DNA from: JACVRW01 sp034664005
GTDB taxonomy: Bacteria > Actinomycetota > Thermoleophilia > Solirubrobacterales > Thermoleophilaceae
Length of the DNA stretch: 64,000 nt
Assembly (NCBI GenBank): GCA_034664005.1
Contig: JAXDIL010000169.1
Coordinates: 1 to 64,000, forward strand
Direction: 5' to 3'
Shown: piece by piece, positions 24,467 through 32,396 of the stretch
Numbering within the stretch: the stretch's first letter is position 1
Layout: each line of letters starts with the position of its first letter
The notes under the pieces: model-generated
What the model saw: only the letters and a program-made list of their open reading frames with translations
Told to the model about the DNA's origin: nothing
The model's database searches: none
Position numbers and translations under genes: made by a program

Positions 24467-25219
24467 CTACTGCCACCGCAGCAGGCGGCGGGCGTTGCGA
24501 TCGGTGATGGCGGCGCGCTGGTCGTCGGTCAGATCGAGCTCCTGGAGGTGGCGAAGGCGGGTCGCGACATAGGGCTGGTCGCCACGGTCTCCAAGACCGC
24601 CATCGGTGCCGAACAGGATGCGCTCGACGGGGCAGTCGTCGACGACGCGCCGCATCGCGTAGGGCGGCAGCCCGCACATGCAGATGTGGAGGTTCTCGTT
24701 CTCGTTCACCGCCACGATCGCTTCGCGCCACATGTCGTGGAGGCCGCCGTGGCCGAGCACCATCGGCGTGCGTGGATGACGGCCCGCAAGCGCGGCGATT
24801 TGCAGCGGCGTGCTGTATGGCGGCGTCCCGTCGTGAAACAGGATCGGAGCCTGGTTTCGTGCGGCCACCTCGCAGATGGGATCCATGAAGGGCTCGTGCG
24901 GCGCGAAGCCCTGCAGCCATGGATGGAACTTGATCCCCCGGAGGCCGAGTTCGCCGAGCGCCCGCTCGACCTCGTCCGGGGCCGCCGGGTCGCGTGGGGC
25001 GCACGTCCCGAACCCGACGAGGCGGTCCGGTGCGGCGGCGACGTAGTCGCGGAGGCCGTCGTTGCCAGGGCGCGACGGGTCCAGCAGCCCGTCGATCGTG
25101 AACACGACGCTTACGTCGACCCCCACGCCGTCCATGAACTCGACGTAGGTCTTCGCGTCGAATCCGCTCGCGCCCCACGCCCCCGAGGGACTCGGCTGGT
25201 GTACGTGGAAGTCGATCAT
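24467..25219 (-). CDS. amidohydrolase family 2 protein
   Basis: 250 residues, ACMSD-like metal-dependent TIM barrel. Metal ligands are seen as DFHVH at the N-terminus, the KFHPWLQGF strand, ILFHDGTPP, VLGHGG and FGTDGG. Such enzymes hydrolyse lactones or amides or decarboxylate. ATGA overlap with the larger amidohydrolase upstream in the operon. Substrate not readable. Confidence 0.83.
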   Translation of the reverse strand: MIDFHVHQPSPSGAWGASGFDAKTYVEFMDGVGVDVSVVFTIDGLLDPSRPGNDGLRDYVAAAPDRLVGFGTCAPRDPAAPDEVERALGELGLRGIKFHPWLQGFAPHEPFMDPICEVAARNQAPILFHDGTPPYSTPLQIAALAGRHPRTPMVLGHGGLHDMWREAIVAVNENENLHICMCGLPPYAMRRVVDDCPVERILFGTDGGLGDRGDQPYVATRLRHLQELDLTDDQRAAITDRNARRLLRWQ

Positions 25220-26670
25220 CGCGCGCTGCGCACCCGGTCGAGCAGCGGCCACGCCGGCGCCCCGTCGCGGGCACCGCGATCGAGGGTGGCTCGTGCCGCC
25301 CGCTCCGCTCGGCGATACACGGAGACTGCATCCACCCGAGTCGGCTGGCGCTCCTCGAGCACCACTCGGCCGTCGACGACCACCGAGTGGATGCTCTTCG
25401 CCCCCGAGCTGTACACCAGCTCCGTGATCATGTTGTTCAGCGGGAACTGCTCCGGCACGTCGAGCGCGCGAATCACGAGGTCGGCGCGCTTGCCGGGCTC
25501 GATCGAGCCGATCATGTGCTCGAGGCCCACCGCGCGCGCTCCGTTGATCGTCGCCATCGCAAGCGCGTCGCCGGCGTCGAGGATGTCGCGACGCTGATGC
25601 TGCTCGCGCGCGGTGAGCACGGCCAGATACGCCTCCTGCCCGATGTCGAAGCTGTTCGCGAAGTTCGAGATGTCGCACCCGAGCGCGATGTTGGCCCCGC
25701 GCGCGTGAAGGGCGGCGTGGTGGCCGCGGAACGTGCCACCGAAGCCCCAGATCATCGAGGCCGCCGGGCACCACGCGATCGAGAGCCCGCTCCGAACGAT
25801 CGGGTCGAGCTCGTCCTCGCGGAGCACGTTCATGTGCGCGAACGTGCAGTTGGCGCCGAGCAGCCCGATCTCCTCCTGGTGGACGAGGGGGTGCCTGCCC
25901 ATCCGCGTGTCGTCTGCGGCGGCATCCGCGTGCTCGCAGGACTGGTGCTGGTTCAACACCACACCCTCCCGGTCGGCCAGCGCCTTCGCCGCGAGCGCCA
26001 GCTCGTCCGTCGCCGTGCCCATCCCGATCAGCGCAACGTGACCGCGCACGAGCGCGTCCGGATCGCGGTTGCGCTTGAGCTGCCCGCCGAGCATGTCGAG
26101 CGACTGCTCCAGGGAGCGGCTTGCCAGCCGGCCATCCCTGGCTCCCTGTCCCCCTCCCGCCGGCGTGACATCCTGGATGAACGGATCCCCGAGCAGCGCG
26201 CGGATGCCGACGGCCTCCGCCGCCTCGGCGGCGGCGTCGGGCGAGAACGCCGTACCCGCTTCGAGGAAGCAGGTGGTCCCGTTGCGGAGCATCTCGACCC
26301 CGGCCAGCAGCGCCGAGGAGTGCTCGATCTCGTCCTCCATCTTCTCCACGAAGGGGCGCTGGGCCGCGGAGAACTCGCTTAGGGAGCAGGTGTCGCCGAA
26401 CGCGCCGCGGAGCAGGTGGAACGTCACGTGCGCATGGCATTCGACGAACCCGGGATGGACTTGCCCGCCGCGCGCGTCGATCGTGCGCTTCGCCCGGACC
26501 TGCGAGCCCACCTCGCGAGCCGGACCGACGCGCTCGATCCTCCGCTCGCGAATCGCTACCGCTCCGTCGGGGACCACGTGGCGTTCGGCGTCCATGGTGA
26601 TGACGAAGGCGTTCGTGATCAGCAAGTCGACGTCGACCGGCGCTGCCGGCGCTGGCGGCGATGGATTCAT
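25216..26670 (-). CDS. amidohydrolase of the cytosine deaminase/TRZ-ATZ type
   Basis: 484 residues. Metal-dependent deaminase or chlorohydrolase fold: N-terminal beta-sandwich strand DLLITNAFVITMD, HxH in VECHAHVTFHLLRG, a later His in NQHQSCEHAD, AHMNVLREDELD, and the aspartate in LGCDISNFAN. The C-terminal GSIEPGKRADLVIRALD and VVVDGRVVLEE are typical. It probably removes ammonia or another leaving group from a ring or amidine. Sits between two other hydrolase genes with 4-nt overlaps on both sides. Confidence 0.87.
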   Translation of the reverse strand: MNPSPPAPAAPVDVDLLITNAFVITMDAERHVVPDGAVAIRERRIERVGPAREVGSQVRAKRTIDARGGQVHPGFVECHAHVTFHLLRGAFGDTCSLSEFSAAQRPFVEKMEDEIEHSSALLAGVEMLRNGTTCFLEAGTAFSPDAAAEAAEAVGIRALLGDPFIQDVTPAGGGQGARDGRLASRSLEQSLDMLGGQLKRNRDPDALVRGHVALIGMGTATDELALAAKALADREGVVLNQHQSCEHADAAADDTRMGRHPLVHQEEIGLLGANCTFAHMNVLREDELDPIVRSGLSIAWCPAASMIWGFGGTFRGHHAALHARGANIALGCDISNFANSFDIGQEAYLAVLTAREQHQRRDILDAGDALAMATINGARAVGLEHMIGSIEPGKRADLVIRALDVPEQFPLNNMITELVYSSGAKSIHSVVVDGRVVLEERQPTRVDAVSVYRRAERAARATLDRGARDGAPAWPLLDRVRSAR

Positions 26671-27812
26671 GTGGTTGTGGCGGCGCCGAGCAGCGCCATC
26701 GCCGCACGGACCTCCTCGACCCCTCGGGTGGGAAGGAGCGACAGGTTGTACATCGACAGGCCCGCGATACCCCGGGCCACCGCGTCGGCGACATCGCGGC
26801 TGAACGCCTCCCCCGATCGTGCCGGCGTCCAGTTAAGGCCGATTGCGGTTCGCACGGGATCGCGATTCTCCAGGTGCAGGTCGAGCGCAGCCCCGAGGGC
26901 GGCGCCGCCTGCGTCGCCGAGCCCGATGAGAACCGTGTCGACCATCTGGGCGACGTGCGAGCCGAGGCCCTGCATCATCAGGTCGAGCGGCTCGCCGAAC
27001 GCGAGCAACTGCAGGCGCGCGTCGCCGGCGGCGCCTGCCACGTCGGCGAGCAGGCGCGCCGCGCCGCTGTCGCGCGCCGCGGCGATCTTCGCGAGCGTGG
27101 CCGCTCCGTCGATCGCCTCCGCCACAGCGCCCACCGGGAGGCCGGCAGCCGCGCGGAGCGCAGCCTCCGCCTCGGCGACGTCCACGCCTTCGCGCTCGAA
27201 AAGCGACGAGCACGCACCGCAGACGCACTGCGCCGTGAACCGCCTGAGCCGGGGCGCCGTCGGATCGAGGGCGATCTCTGCGACGTATCCGTTCCAGCGC
27301 GGGTAGATCGAGGCCTCGAGGTCGAGGGCATCGGGTCTAAAGCGGTCGACGACATCCGCGACGAGCGCTGCGGCGTATCGACGCACGCTCGACCGCGAGG
27401 GGCACAGCGCATGAAGCGTCGGGGTCCCGTCGAGCGTCTGCGCCGCCTCCTCGGGATGCGCGCCCGCGAGCTGTTCGTTGTCGAGGACGACGAGCCAGAC
27501 GCGGAAGGCGATGCCGACGTCGTCGCAGGCCCTCCGGAGCGCGCGGATCGCGTCCTCGCCGACGGCATTGGGCGCCGGCACGGGGGCGAGAGTTGCGTAT
27601 CGATCGCGGTCGGGTCGAAACTGAAGGCCGCCGGCGGCGCCCGGCCGGACGACCCCGTAGCGCGGCAGCACTCGCTGGCATTGGTGATAGCTGAGCGCCA
27701 CGCTCAGCCCGTCAAACCCCAGATCCGCGACGAGCCGAGCCAGCGCGACCGGCCCCGCGAGGGGAATCTCCTCGGGGTAGACCCAAATCTGCAGGTCGGG
27801 CGCGGCGCTCAT
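26667..27812 (-). CDS. unknown TIM-barrel-like protein of catabolic operon
   Basis: 381 residues, no family recognised with confidence. The opening LQIWVYPEEIPLAGPVALARLVADLGFDGLSVAL (strand, helix, strand) and DALDLEASIYPRWNGY look like a TIM barrel of the glycoside hydrolase type. A CVCGACSS motif follows, similar to the C-x-C-x2-C element in some such enzymes. The C-terminal half is Ala-rich and helical. ATG 27812 overlaps the creatininase-family stop by ATGA, and the end overlaps the amidohydrolase start, so it belongs to the same pathway. Confidence 0.6.
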   Translation of the reverse strand: MSAAPDLQIWVYPEEIPLAGPVALARLVADLGFDGLSVALSYHQCQRVLPRYGVVRPGAAGGLQFRPDRDRYATLAPVPAPNAVGEDAIRALRRACDDVGIAFRVWLVVLDNEQLAGAHPEEAAQTLDGTPTLHALCPSRSSVRRYAAALVADVVDRFRPDALDLEASIYPRWNGYVAEIALDPTAPRLRRFTAQCVCGACSSLFEREGVDVAEAEAALRAAAGLPVGAVAEAIDGAATLAKIAAARDSGAARLLADVAGAAGDARLQLLAFGEPLDLMMQGLGSHVAQMVDTVLIGLGDAGGAALGAALDLHLENRDPVRTAIGLNWTPARSGEAFSRDVADAVARGIAGLSMYNLSLLPTRGVEEVRAAMALLGAATTT

Positions 27813-28570
27813 GCCTCGCGCGCCCGGCGACGGAGCTGCCAGGCGTCGTCTAGAACGCGGGCGACGCCGGCGGCGCAGGCCGCGAGCGCGGCGTCGCCCA
27901 GCTCCCGGGTCGCCTGCGTCGGATCGTCGGTGAAGCCGTCCATGGCGCCCCAGGCGCCGGCGGCCGCTACGCGGGCGCCGGGAACGTCGCGAGGCGGCTC
28001 GCCCGGCGAGGGGCGCGCGGCATCGATGTCCACGAGGTGCGGAGCGAGGGCGAGCATGACGGAGGTCTCGAACACCCCGGCATGCCCCGGAAAGCGCCCG
28101 GGAACGTGCGGCAGCTCGCTCGCATCGATGCACTCCCAGTACGAGCAACCGACGATCACCGCGTCCTCGCCGCTCTCGGTGGTGTCGATGGCGGACCGCA
28201 TGGCGGTGTCGTTGCCGCCATGTCCGTTCAAGAGCACGACGGTCGTAAAGCGCGACCGGAGGGCGGAGCGCACCAGGTCGGCCATTACGGCGGACGCAGT
28301 TGCGGCCGAGAGCGACAGCGTCGCACCGAACGGAAGGTGGTGATCGGATGCACCCACCGGGACGGTTGGGGCGACGACCACGACTTCGGGCCGTCGCGCG
28401 AGTGACGCCGCGCGCTCTGCGATCGCCGTGACGATCACGGCGTCGGTGCTTGCGGGAAGGTGCGGGCCGTGCTGCTCGGTGGTCCCGAGCGGGATCACTA
28501 GGAGCGAGTCCGCGGCGACGGCGTTCGCCGCCTCGCGGGTCAGCCGACCTGCGTCGACCACCTGAGTCAC
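27809..28570 (-). CDS. creatininase family amidohydrolase
   Basis: 253 residues. Family members hydrolyse cyclic amides or formamides (creatinine, FAPy in riboflavin/F420 synthesis, mycofactocin precursors). Likely metal ligands: E32 and H34 (LGTTEQHGPHLP), D43, H117 (NGHGGN) and E168 (GHAGVFETS). First gene of a five-gene minus-strand operon with 4-nt overlaps; operator B lies 13 bp upstream of the GTG. The clustering with other hydrolases suggests ring opening and not cofactor synthesis. Confidence 0.87.
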   Translation of the reverse strand: MTQVVDAGRLTREAANAVAADSLLVIPLGTTEQHGPHLPASTDAVIVTAIAERAASLARRPEVVVVAPTVPVGASDHHLPFGATLSLSAATASAVMADLVRSALRSRFTTVVLLNGHGGNDTAMRSAIDTTESGEDAVIVGCSYWECIDASELPHVPGRFPGHAGVFETSVMLALAPHLVDIDAARPSPGEPPRDVPGARVAAAGAWGAMDGFTDDPTQATRELGDAALAACAAGVARVLDDAWQLRRRAREA

Positions 28571-28582
28571 ACGGAAGCTCTA

Positions 28583-28599
28583 TGTTCGTATTTCGAACA
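28583..28599. promoter_or_regulatory. operator B, perfect palindrome TGTTCG-N5-CGAACA
   Basis: TGTTCG TATTT CGAACA lies between the creatininase GTG (28570) and a minus-strand TATATT box at 28620-28615. The gap from -10 box to operator is 15 bp, as at the other sites. Same half-sites as operator A. Confidence 0.7.
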
Positions 28600-28655
28600 A
28601 TCCATCCGCAGAGCAATATACCTTCTCGGCACCTCGGGGCCCGGCGCATGGCCGA

Positions 28656-29474
28656 TCAGGTTGGCGCGAGGCGGCCCGCCAAGGGGTGCCAGCGCTCCGG
28701 GGGGCGGCCACCAAGCGTTGCGGTGGCCAGCGCGGCGGCGGCGATCACGGCCTCGGCGACCTCCGCCCGTCGCCTCCCGTCGAGCGCGACCGCGAGCGTC
28801 GTGATGCTGATGGCGCAGAGCGGGTGACCGTCCTCGGAGAAGATCGGCGCGGCAAGGCAGCGGACTCCGCTGCGGGCTTCCTCGTCGTCGAAGGCGTAAC
28901 CGGTCTCTGCGACCTGGTCGAGCACTTGGAAGAGCGCCGCCCGGGTCCGGATCGAGTTGGGCTGCGCAGCGGGCAGCGTCTCCTCGGCGTAGCGGGCCTC
29001 GACCTCCTGGCGCGGCAGGGCGGCCAGCATCGCCTTTCCGAGACCGGTTGCGTGCGCCGGCGAACGAGCACCAATCCGGACGGCCATATTGGGACCGTCG
29101 TCGGGAAGCGCTCGTGCGACGTGCACGACCTCGGTTTGGTCGAGGACGCCCGCGTGGACGGTCTCCTCGAGCGTACGCGCGAGTTGGCGGGTCGCATCGT
29201 TGATCGTGGCCGTGATGCCCGCGCGATGCTCGGTGCGCGCCGCGAATCCGTGTGCCGCGAACCCGATGTCATACGGCCCGGGTCGCCTGCCGGCGTCGGG
29301 TGATGCCTGCGCAAGCCAACCGCTGCGCTCCAGGACTTCGCATAGCCGGTACACGGTGCTGCGGTTGAGTCCCGTCGCCGCCGCAATCTCGGACGGCTCC
29401 AGCGGTCGTTCCTGCGACGCGAGCTCGCTCACGATGAGCAGGCCCTTCTCAAGGCTGTTCAGGCGAGTGCTCAC
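28656..29474 (-). CDS. IclR family transcriptional regulator (second)
   Basis: About 272 residues from GTG 29474 (STRLNSLEKGLLIV); a TTG at 29489 is possible but less usual. N-terminal helix-turn-helix LEPSEIAAATGLNRSTVYRLCEVLERSGW, C-terminal effector domain (PAHATGLGKAMLA, GVRCLAAPIFSEDG). Very similar in pattern to the first IclR. Operator E, in front of it, suggests autoregulation, which makes this one the best candidate for the factor that reads all five operators. Confidence 0.88.
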   Translation of the reverse strand: MSTRLNSLEKGLLIVSELASQERPLEPSEIAAATGLNRSTVYRLCEVLERSGWLAQASPDAGRRPGPYDIGFAAHGFAARTEHRAGITATINDATRQLARTLEETVHAGVLDQTEVVHVARALPDDGPNMAVRIGARSPAHATGLGKAMLAALPRQEVEARYAEETLPAAQPNSIRTRAALFQVLDQVAETGYAFDDEEARSGVRCLAAPIFSEDGHPLCAISITTLAVALDGRRRAEVAEAVIAAAALATATLGGRPPERWHPLAGRLAPT

Positions 29475-29515
29475 GGGCTGTGCGACCAAGCTTTCGCTAG
29501 GAGCGGTACCTGGGC

Positions 29516-29532
29516 TGTTCGCTCCGTGAACA
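29516..29532. promoter_or_regulatory. operator E, near-perfect palindrome TGTTCG-N5-TGAACA
   Basis: TGTTCG CTCCG TGAACA lies between the second IclR gene and the end of the amidohydrolase upstream on the same strand. A weak minus-strand TAGATT box overlaps that upstream stop codon 7 nt away, a shorter gap than at the other sites. Confidence 0.6.
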
Positions 29533-29537
29533 CGGCG

Positions 29538-30314
29538 TCAATCTATCGCCTGATCCAGCAGGTGTGAGATGGTCCCGCCCAAGATGCGCGCGTGGTCGGT
29601 CTCGGATGACGGCAATGCTCGCACGTTGGCCAGCTCCTCGGCCAAGGAGGCCGCGAACGGCGCGTCGCTGGAGTAGATGATGCGGCCCGCCCCGATGTGA
29701 GGATTGCGGACCAATGGCAGAAGGTTGTTGTCCCAGAAGGTGGTCGCCGTGTTGGCATAGAGGTTCGGCGCGGAGAGCAGGGCGGGCTCGACGTCGAGCC
29801 AGAAGTCCGTGGCGCCGTTGCGCCCCAGGATGAACGCCGCGTCTGGATGGCGTCGAGCGAGCGCTGCGAGCGAGAGCGGCAGCGCCCAGGGCGGCGTTCC
29901 GGTGCGGATGTAGACCGGCCAGCGCCGCGCGGCCGCGAATCGCACGAGGTCGTCGATCTGGCCGTCGAGCAGGTCGAATCCCTGGAGCGCGGGATCGAGC
30001 GCCAAGGCGCGAGCGCCGAGATCGGCGGCCTCACGGAGGATGTCGAGGGCACGGGCGCCCAGCCATGGGGAGGCCGTCGCGTATGGCAGCAGCCGTCCCC
30101 CGGATGCACGCGCCGCGGCCGCCACGAATCGGTTTCCCTCCTCGTTGGAGACGGCCACGAACCGTTCTGCCGGCGCCACCAGCGCGACGTCAACGCCGCA
30201 TCGCCCCATTGTCGTGAGCAGCGTCTCCGCGGAGAGCTGCACATCGCGATTCACGCCGAGGGTCACGTGCGCATCGATGACCGGAACCGCACCCACCGTC
30301 GTCGTGCCCTCCAT
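29538..30314 (-). CDS. amidohydrolase family 2 protein
   Basis: 258 residues. Same fold as the 24467-25219 protein, but the metal site is poorer: IDAHVTLG keeps only one His of HxH, and later positions read YIRTGTPPW, ILGRNGATDF and YSSDAPF, where His is replaced by Arg. It may be catalytically altered or bind without metal. ATG 30314 has an AAAGGA ribosome site 5 nt upstream. Operator C is 26 bp further up. Divergent from the Gfo/Idh/MocA gene. Confidence 0.72.
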   Translation of the reverse strand: MEGTTTVGAVPVIDAHVTLGVNRDVQLSAETLLTTMGRCGVDVALVAPAERFVAVSNEEGNRFVAAAARASGGRLLPYATASPWLGARALDILREAADLGARALALDPALQGFDLLDGQIDDLVRFAAARRWPVYIRTGTPPWALPLSLAALARRHPDAAFILGRNGATDFWLDVEPALLSAPNLYANTATTFWDNNLLPLVRNPHIGAGRIIYSSDAPFAASLAEELANVRALPSSETDHARILGGTISHLLDQAID

Positions 30315-30340
30315 CTGCGTCCTTTCGATTCCTTCGGGTG

Positions 30341-30357
30341 CGTTCGTTGCGCAAACA
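30341..30357. promoter_or_regulatory. operator C, CGTTCG-N5-CAAACA
   Basis: CGTTCG TTGCG CAAACA controls the minus-strand amidohydrolase. A minus-strand TAGACT box lies at 30378-30373, 15 bp before the operator. Ten of twelve half-site bases match operators A and B. Confidence 0.6.
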
Positions 30358-30408
30358 GACTGACCGTGGATCAGTCTACCGGCGACGCTCCGCAGTGAGC
30401 TCCCTCTG

Positions 30409-30447
30409 TATGATCTTTCCACGGACAGTTCGTTCGTTGAGCAAACA
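30409..30447. promoter_or_regulatory. TATGAT box plus operator D (CGTTCG-N5-CAAACA)
   Basis: Plus-strand TATGAT at 30409-30414, then operator D at 30431-30447 (CGTTCG TTGAG CAAACA), 16 bp downstream and just before the coding region at 30466. Operators C and D differ at one spacer base and also share flanking bases, so they look duplicated. Confidence 0.62.
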
Positions 30448-30465
30448 GAGATGGGAAAGGGGCGC

Positions 30466-31473
30466 GTGGCAGACGCAACACCGATCGGCATCGCGCTCGT
30501 GGGCGTTGGGGACATAGGCACATCGGGGCACCTGCCGGCGATCGAGGCCGGCGCCGACGCGCGGTTGATCGCCCTGGTCGATGCGGACGAGATAAGACTG
30601 GCCCGCGCGGCGTCGCGCCTGGAACATGTCGTCGACGTGCATGCGAAGCTCGACCCGGTGCTCGAGGACCCGCGGATCGAGGCCATCGTGCTCGCCACGC
30701 CACCGTGGGTGACGGCGCGGCTAGCGCCGCTCGCTCTCGAGGCCGGCGCGTACGTGCTTGCGGAGAAGCCACTCGCGGTCTCCTCAGCCGAGGCGGAGTC
30801 CCTGCGGCGGCTCGACGGTCCGAGCCGGGATCGACTCCAGACTGGGTTTACCTACCGACACCATCCGTCGATCGAGCACCTGCGTACCCTCGTCAGGTCG
30901 AAGGCGCTGGGACCGTCACTCCTAATCCGCATCGCCGCATTTGACGAGATCGCCGACCCGGTGGGATCGCCCGACCACTACGCGAGAATGGTGCGAACCC
31001 TCGAGCACGGGATGCCGATCGTGCACGAGGGGGCACATCTGTGCGACTGGCTGAATTTCCTGACGGGAGACACCCCGGCCACGGTCTCGGCCGTCGCGGT
31101 CAAGACCGATCCCTCGCTACCTACACCCAATTTCAACGTCGCGAGGGCCGAGTACCCAGACGGCACGGTCGCCTGCCTCGAGACCGGATGGCTGACACCG
31201 GAGTTACCGCCTTCGCACTTCACCGTCACGGGATCACGAGGGCAGATCCATGTCGACATGGCGACTTTCGCGTTGGAGGGGGTCGTCGACGGCACGCCCG
31301 TTCGCGTTGCCGCGGGCTCTGACCGGGTTTCGCTGTGCTTCGCGCTCCAGCTCGAGCGGTTTCTCGCATCGGTCCGGGCGGGCCGCCCACCGGTTCCGGG
31401 ACTCGAGGAAGGCCTCGCAAGCCTCCGCTTCACGGAGCGCTTGGTCGAAGCGACGCAGGACGCGGGACGTTGA
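30466..31473 (+). CDS. Gfo/Idh/MocA family NAD(P)-dependent oxidoreductase
   Basis: About 335 residues. N-terminal Rossmann domain (IGIALVGVGDIGTSGHLPAI), the family lysine in LAEKPLAVS, then a C-terminal alpha/beta domain with HEGAHLCDWLNFLTG. Acts on a sugar-like or cyclic hydroxy substrate. GTG 30466 has an AAAGGGG ribosome site close upstream; ATG 30451 is possible but touches operator D. First gene of a five-gene plus-strand operon with overlapping stops and starts. Confidence 0.85.
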   Translation: MADATPIGIALVGVGDIGTSGHLPAIEAGADARLIALVDADEIRLARAASRLEHVVDVHAKLDPVLEDPRIEAIVLATPPWVTARLAPLALEAGAYVLAEKPLAVSSAEAESLRRLDGPSRDRLQTGFTYRHHPSIEHLRTLVRSKALGPSLLIRIAAFDEIADPVGSPDHYARMVRTLEHGMPIVHEGAHLCDWLNFLTGDTPATVSAVAVKTDPSLPTPNFNVARAEYPDGTVACLETGWLTPELPPSHFTVTGSRGQIHVDMATFALEGVVDGTPVRVAAGSDRVSLCFALQLERFLASVRAGRPPVPGLEEGLASLRFTERLVEATQDAGR

Positions 31474-32396
31474 AGCGCCTGGACGCCGATGTCGTGCACG
31501 CTGCGTACGACGGTGCCATCCCTCCTCGCCTCATGGTCTCGTCCGGTGACAGCGTTGTCGTGCGGACGCTCGATGCGCGCCGCGGCGCATTCAGCGAAAT
31601 CGAGCCCGGCACGTCCTTTGAGTTGCCGCCCCCGAGCGCGGGATCCAGCAACCCGCTGACCGGCCCTATCGCCGTTGCCGGGGCTCGTGGCGGGGACGCC
31701 CTTGCTGTCGACGTCCTCGCCATCGAACCGCTGGGTCCGGCCTGGGTCGGCGCTCACGCCCACGTCAACCCGCTGGAGCCTGGACGTGTCGACCGCTCCT
31801 TCGGTCGCATCGCGAGCGTGGCAGACGGCGACGTGCTCTATTCCGACGGCGTTGCCTTCCCGGCTCGGCCGATGGTCGGCTGCCTGGGCACCGCACCTGA
31901 CGAGCCTGTCGGGGCAGGGGGCGCCGGCCCCAACGGTGGCAACCTGGATCACACGATCGTGCGACCGGGCGCCCGAGTCCTCCTGCCGGTGTCCATAGAC
32001 GACGCACGCCTCTTCGTCGGGGACGTCCATGCCGCCCAGGGCGATGGCGAGCTGTCCGGCGTCGCCCTCGAGACAGCGGCCGACGTAACCCTGCGGCTGA
32101 GCGTAGTTCCCGATCTCGCGCTCAGCTGGCCATGGGTCGAGACACGCGCGCGCATCGCCGTCCTGACGTGCGCGTGGGACTTCGCCGACGCGCGCCGGCA
32201 CGCCGTGAGCGCCGCGATGGCGCTGCTCGAGGCACGGCTGGCGATGACCGCCGGCGACGCGCTCGCGTTCATTTCGGCGGCGGGGGACCTTCGCATCGGG
32301 CAGGCATACGGGGGCGCTGAGATGACCTTGAGGCTCGAGCTGCCGCGCTGCCCCGGCCTCGAGCTCACGGATCTACCGACGTTCCAGGAGAGCTGA
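31470..32396 (+). CDS. acetamidase/formamidase family protein
   Basis: 308 residues. Family features: NPLTGPIAVAGARGGDALAVDV, GPNGGNLDHTIVRPGARVLLP and LFVGDVHAAQGDGELSG, which hold the conserved Asp/His metal residues. Hydrolyses formamide, acetamide or similar small amides to ammonia and an acid. TTG start gives a TTGA overlap with the dehydrogenase stop; no better codon is near. Its stop overlaps the next ATG by one base. Confidence 0.87.
   Translation: MKRLDADVVHAAYDGAIPPRLMVSSGDSVVVRTLDARRGAFSEIEPGTSFELPPPSAGSSNPLTGPIAVAGARGGDALAVDVLAIEPLGPAWVGAHAHVNPLEPGRVDRSFGRIASVADGDVLYSDGVAFPARPMVGCLGTAPDEPVGAGGAGPNGGNLDHTIVRPGARVLLPVSIDDARLFVGDVHAAQGDGELSGVALETAADVTLRLSVVPDLALSWPWVETRARIAVLTCAWDFADARRHAVSAAMALLEARLAMTAGDALAFISAAGDLRIGQAYGGAEMTLRLELPRCPGLELTDLPTFQES

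Noticed and set aside
24467..26794. A 775-codon minus-strand frame as one fusion protein
   Set aside because: The first two-thirds is Arg-rich shadow of the TRZ/ATZ-type amidohydrolase in another frame. The real gene is the 250-residue amidohydrolase from ATG 25219.
26667..28649. A 660-codon minus-strand frame as one protein
   Set aside because: The N-terminal part is out-of-frame shadow of the creatininase-family gene; the ATGA overlap at 27809-27812 marks the real start.
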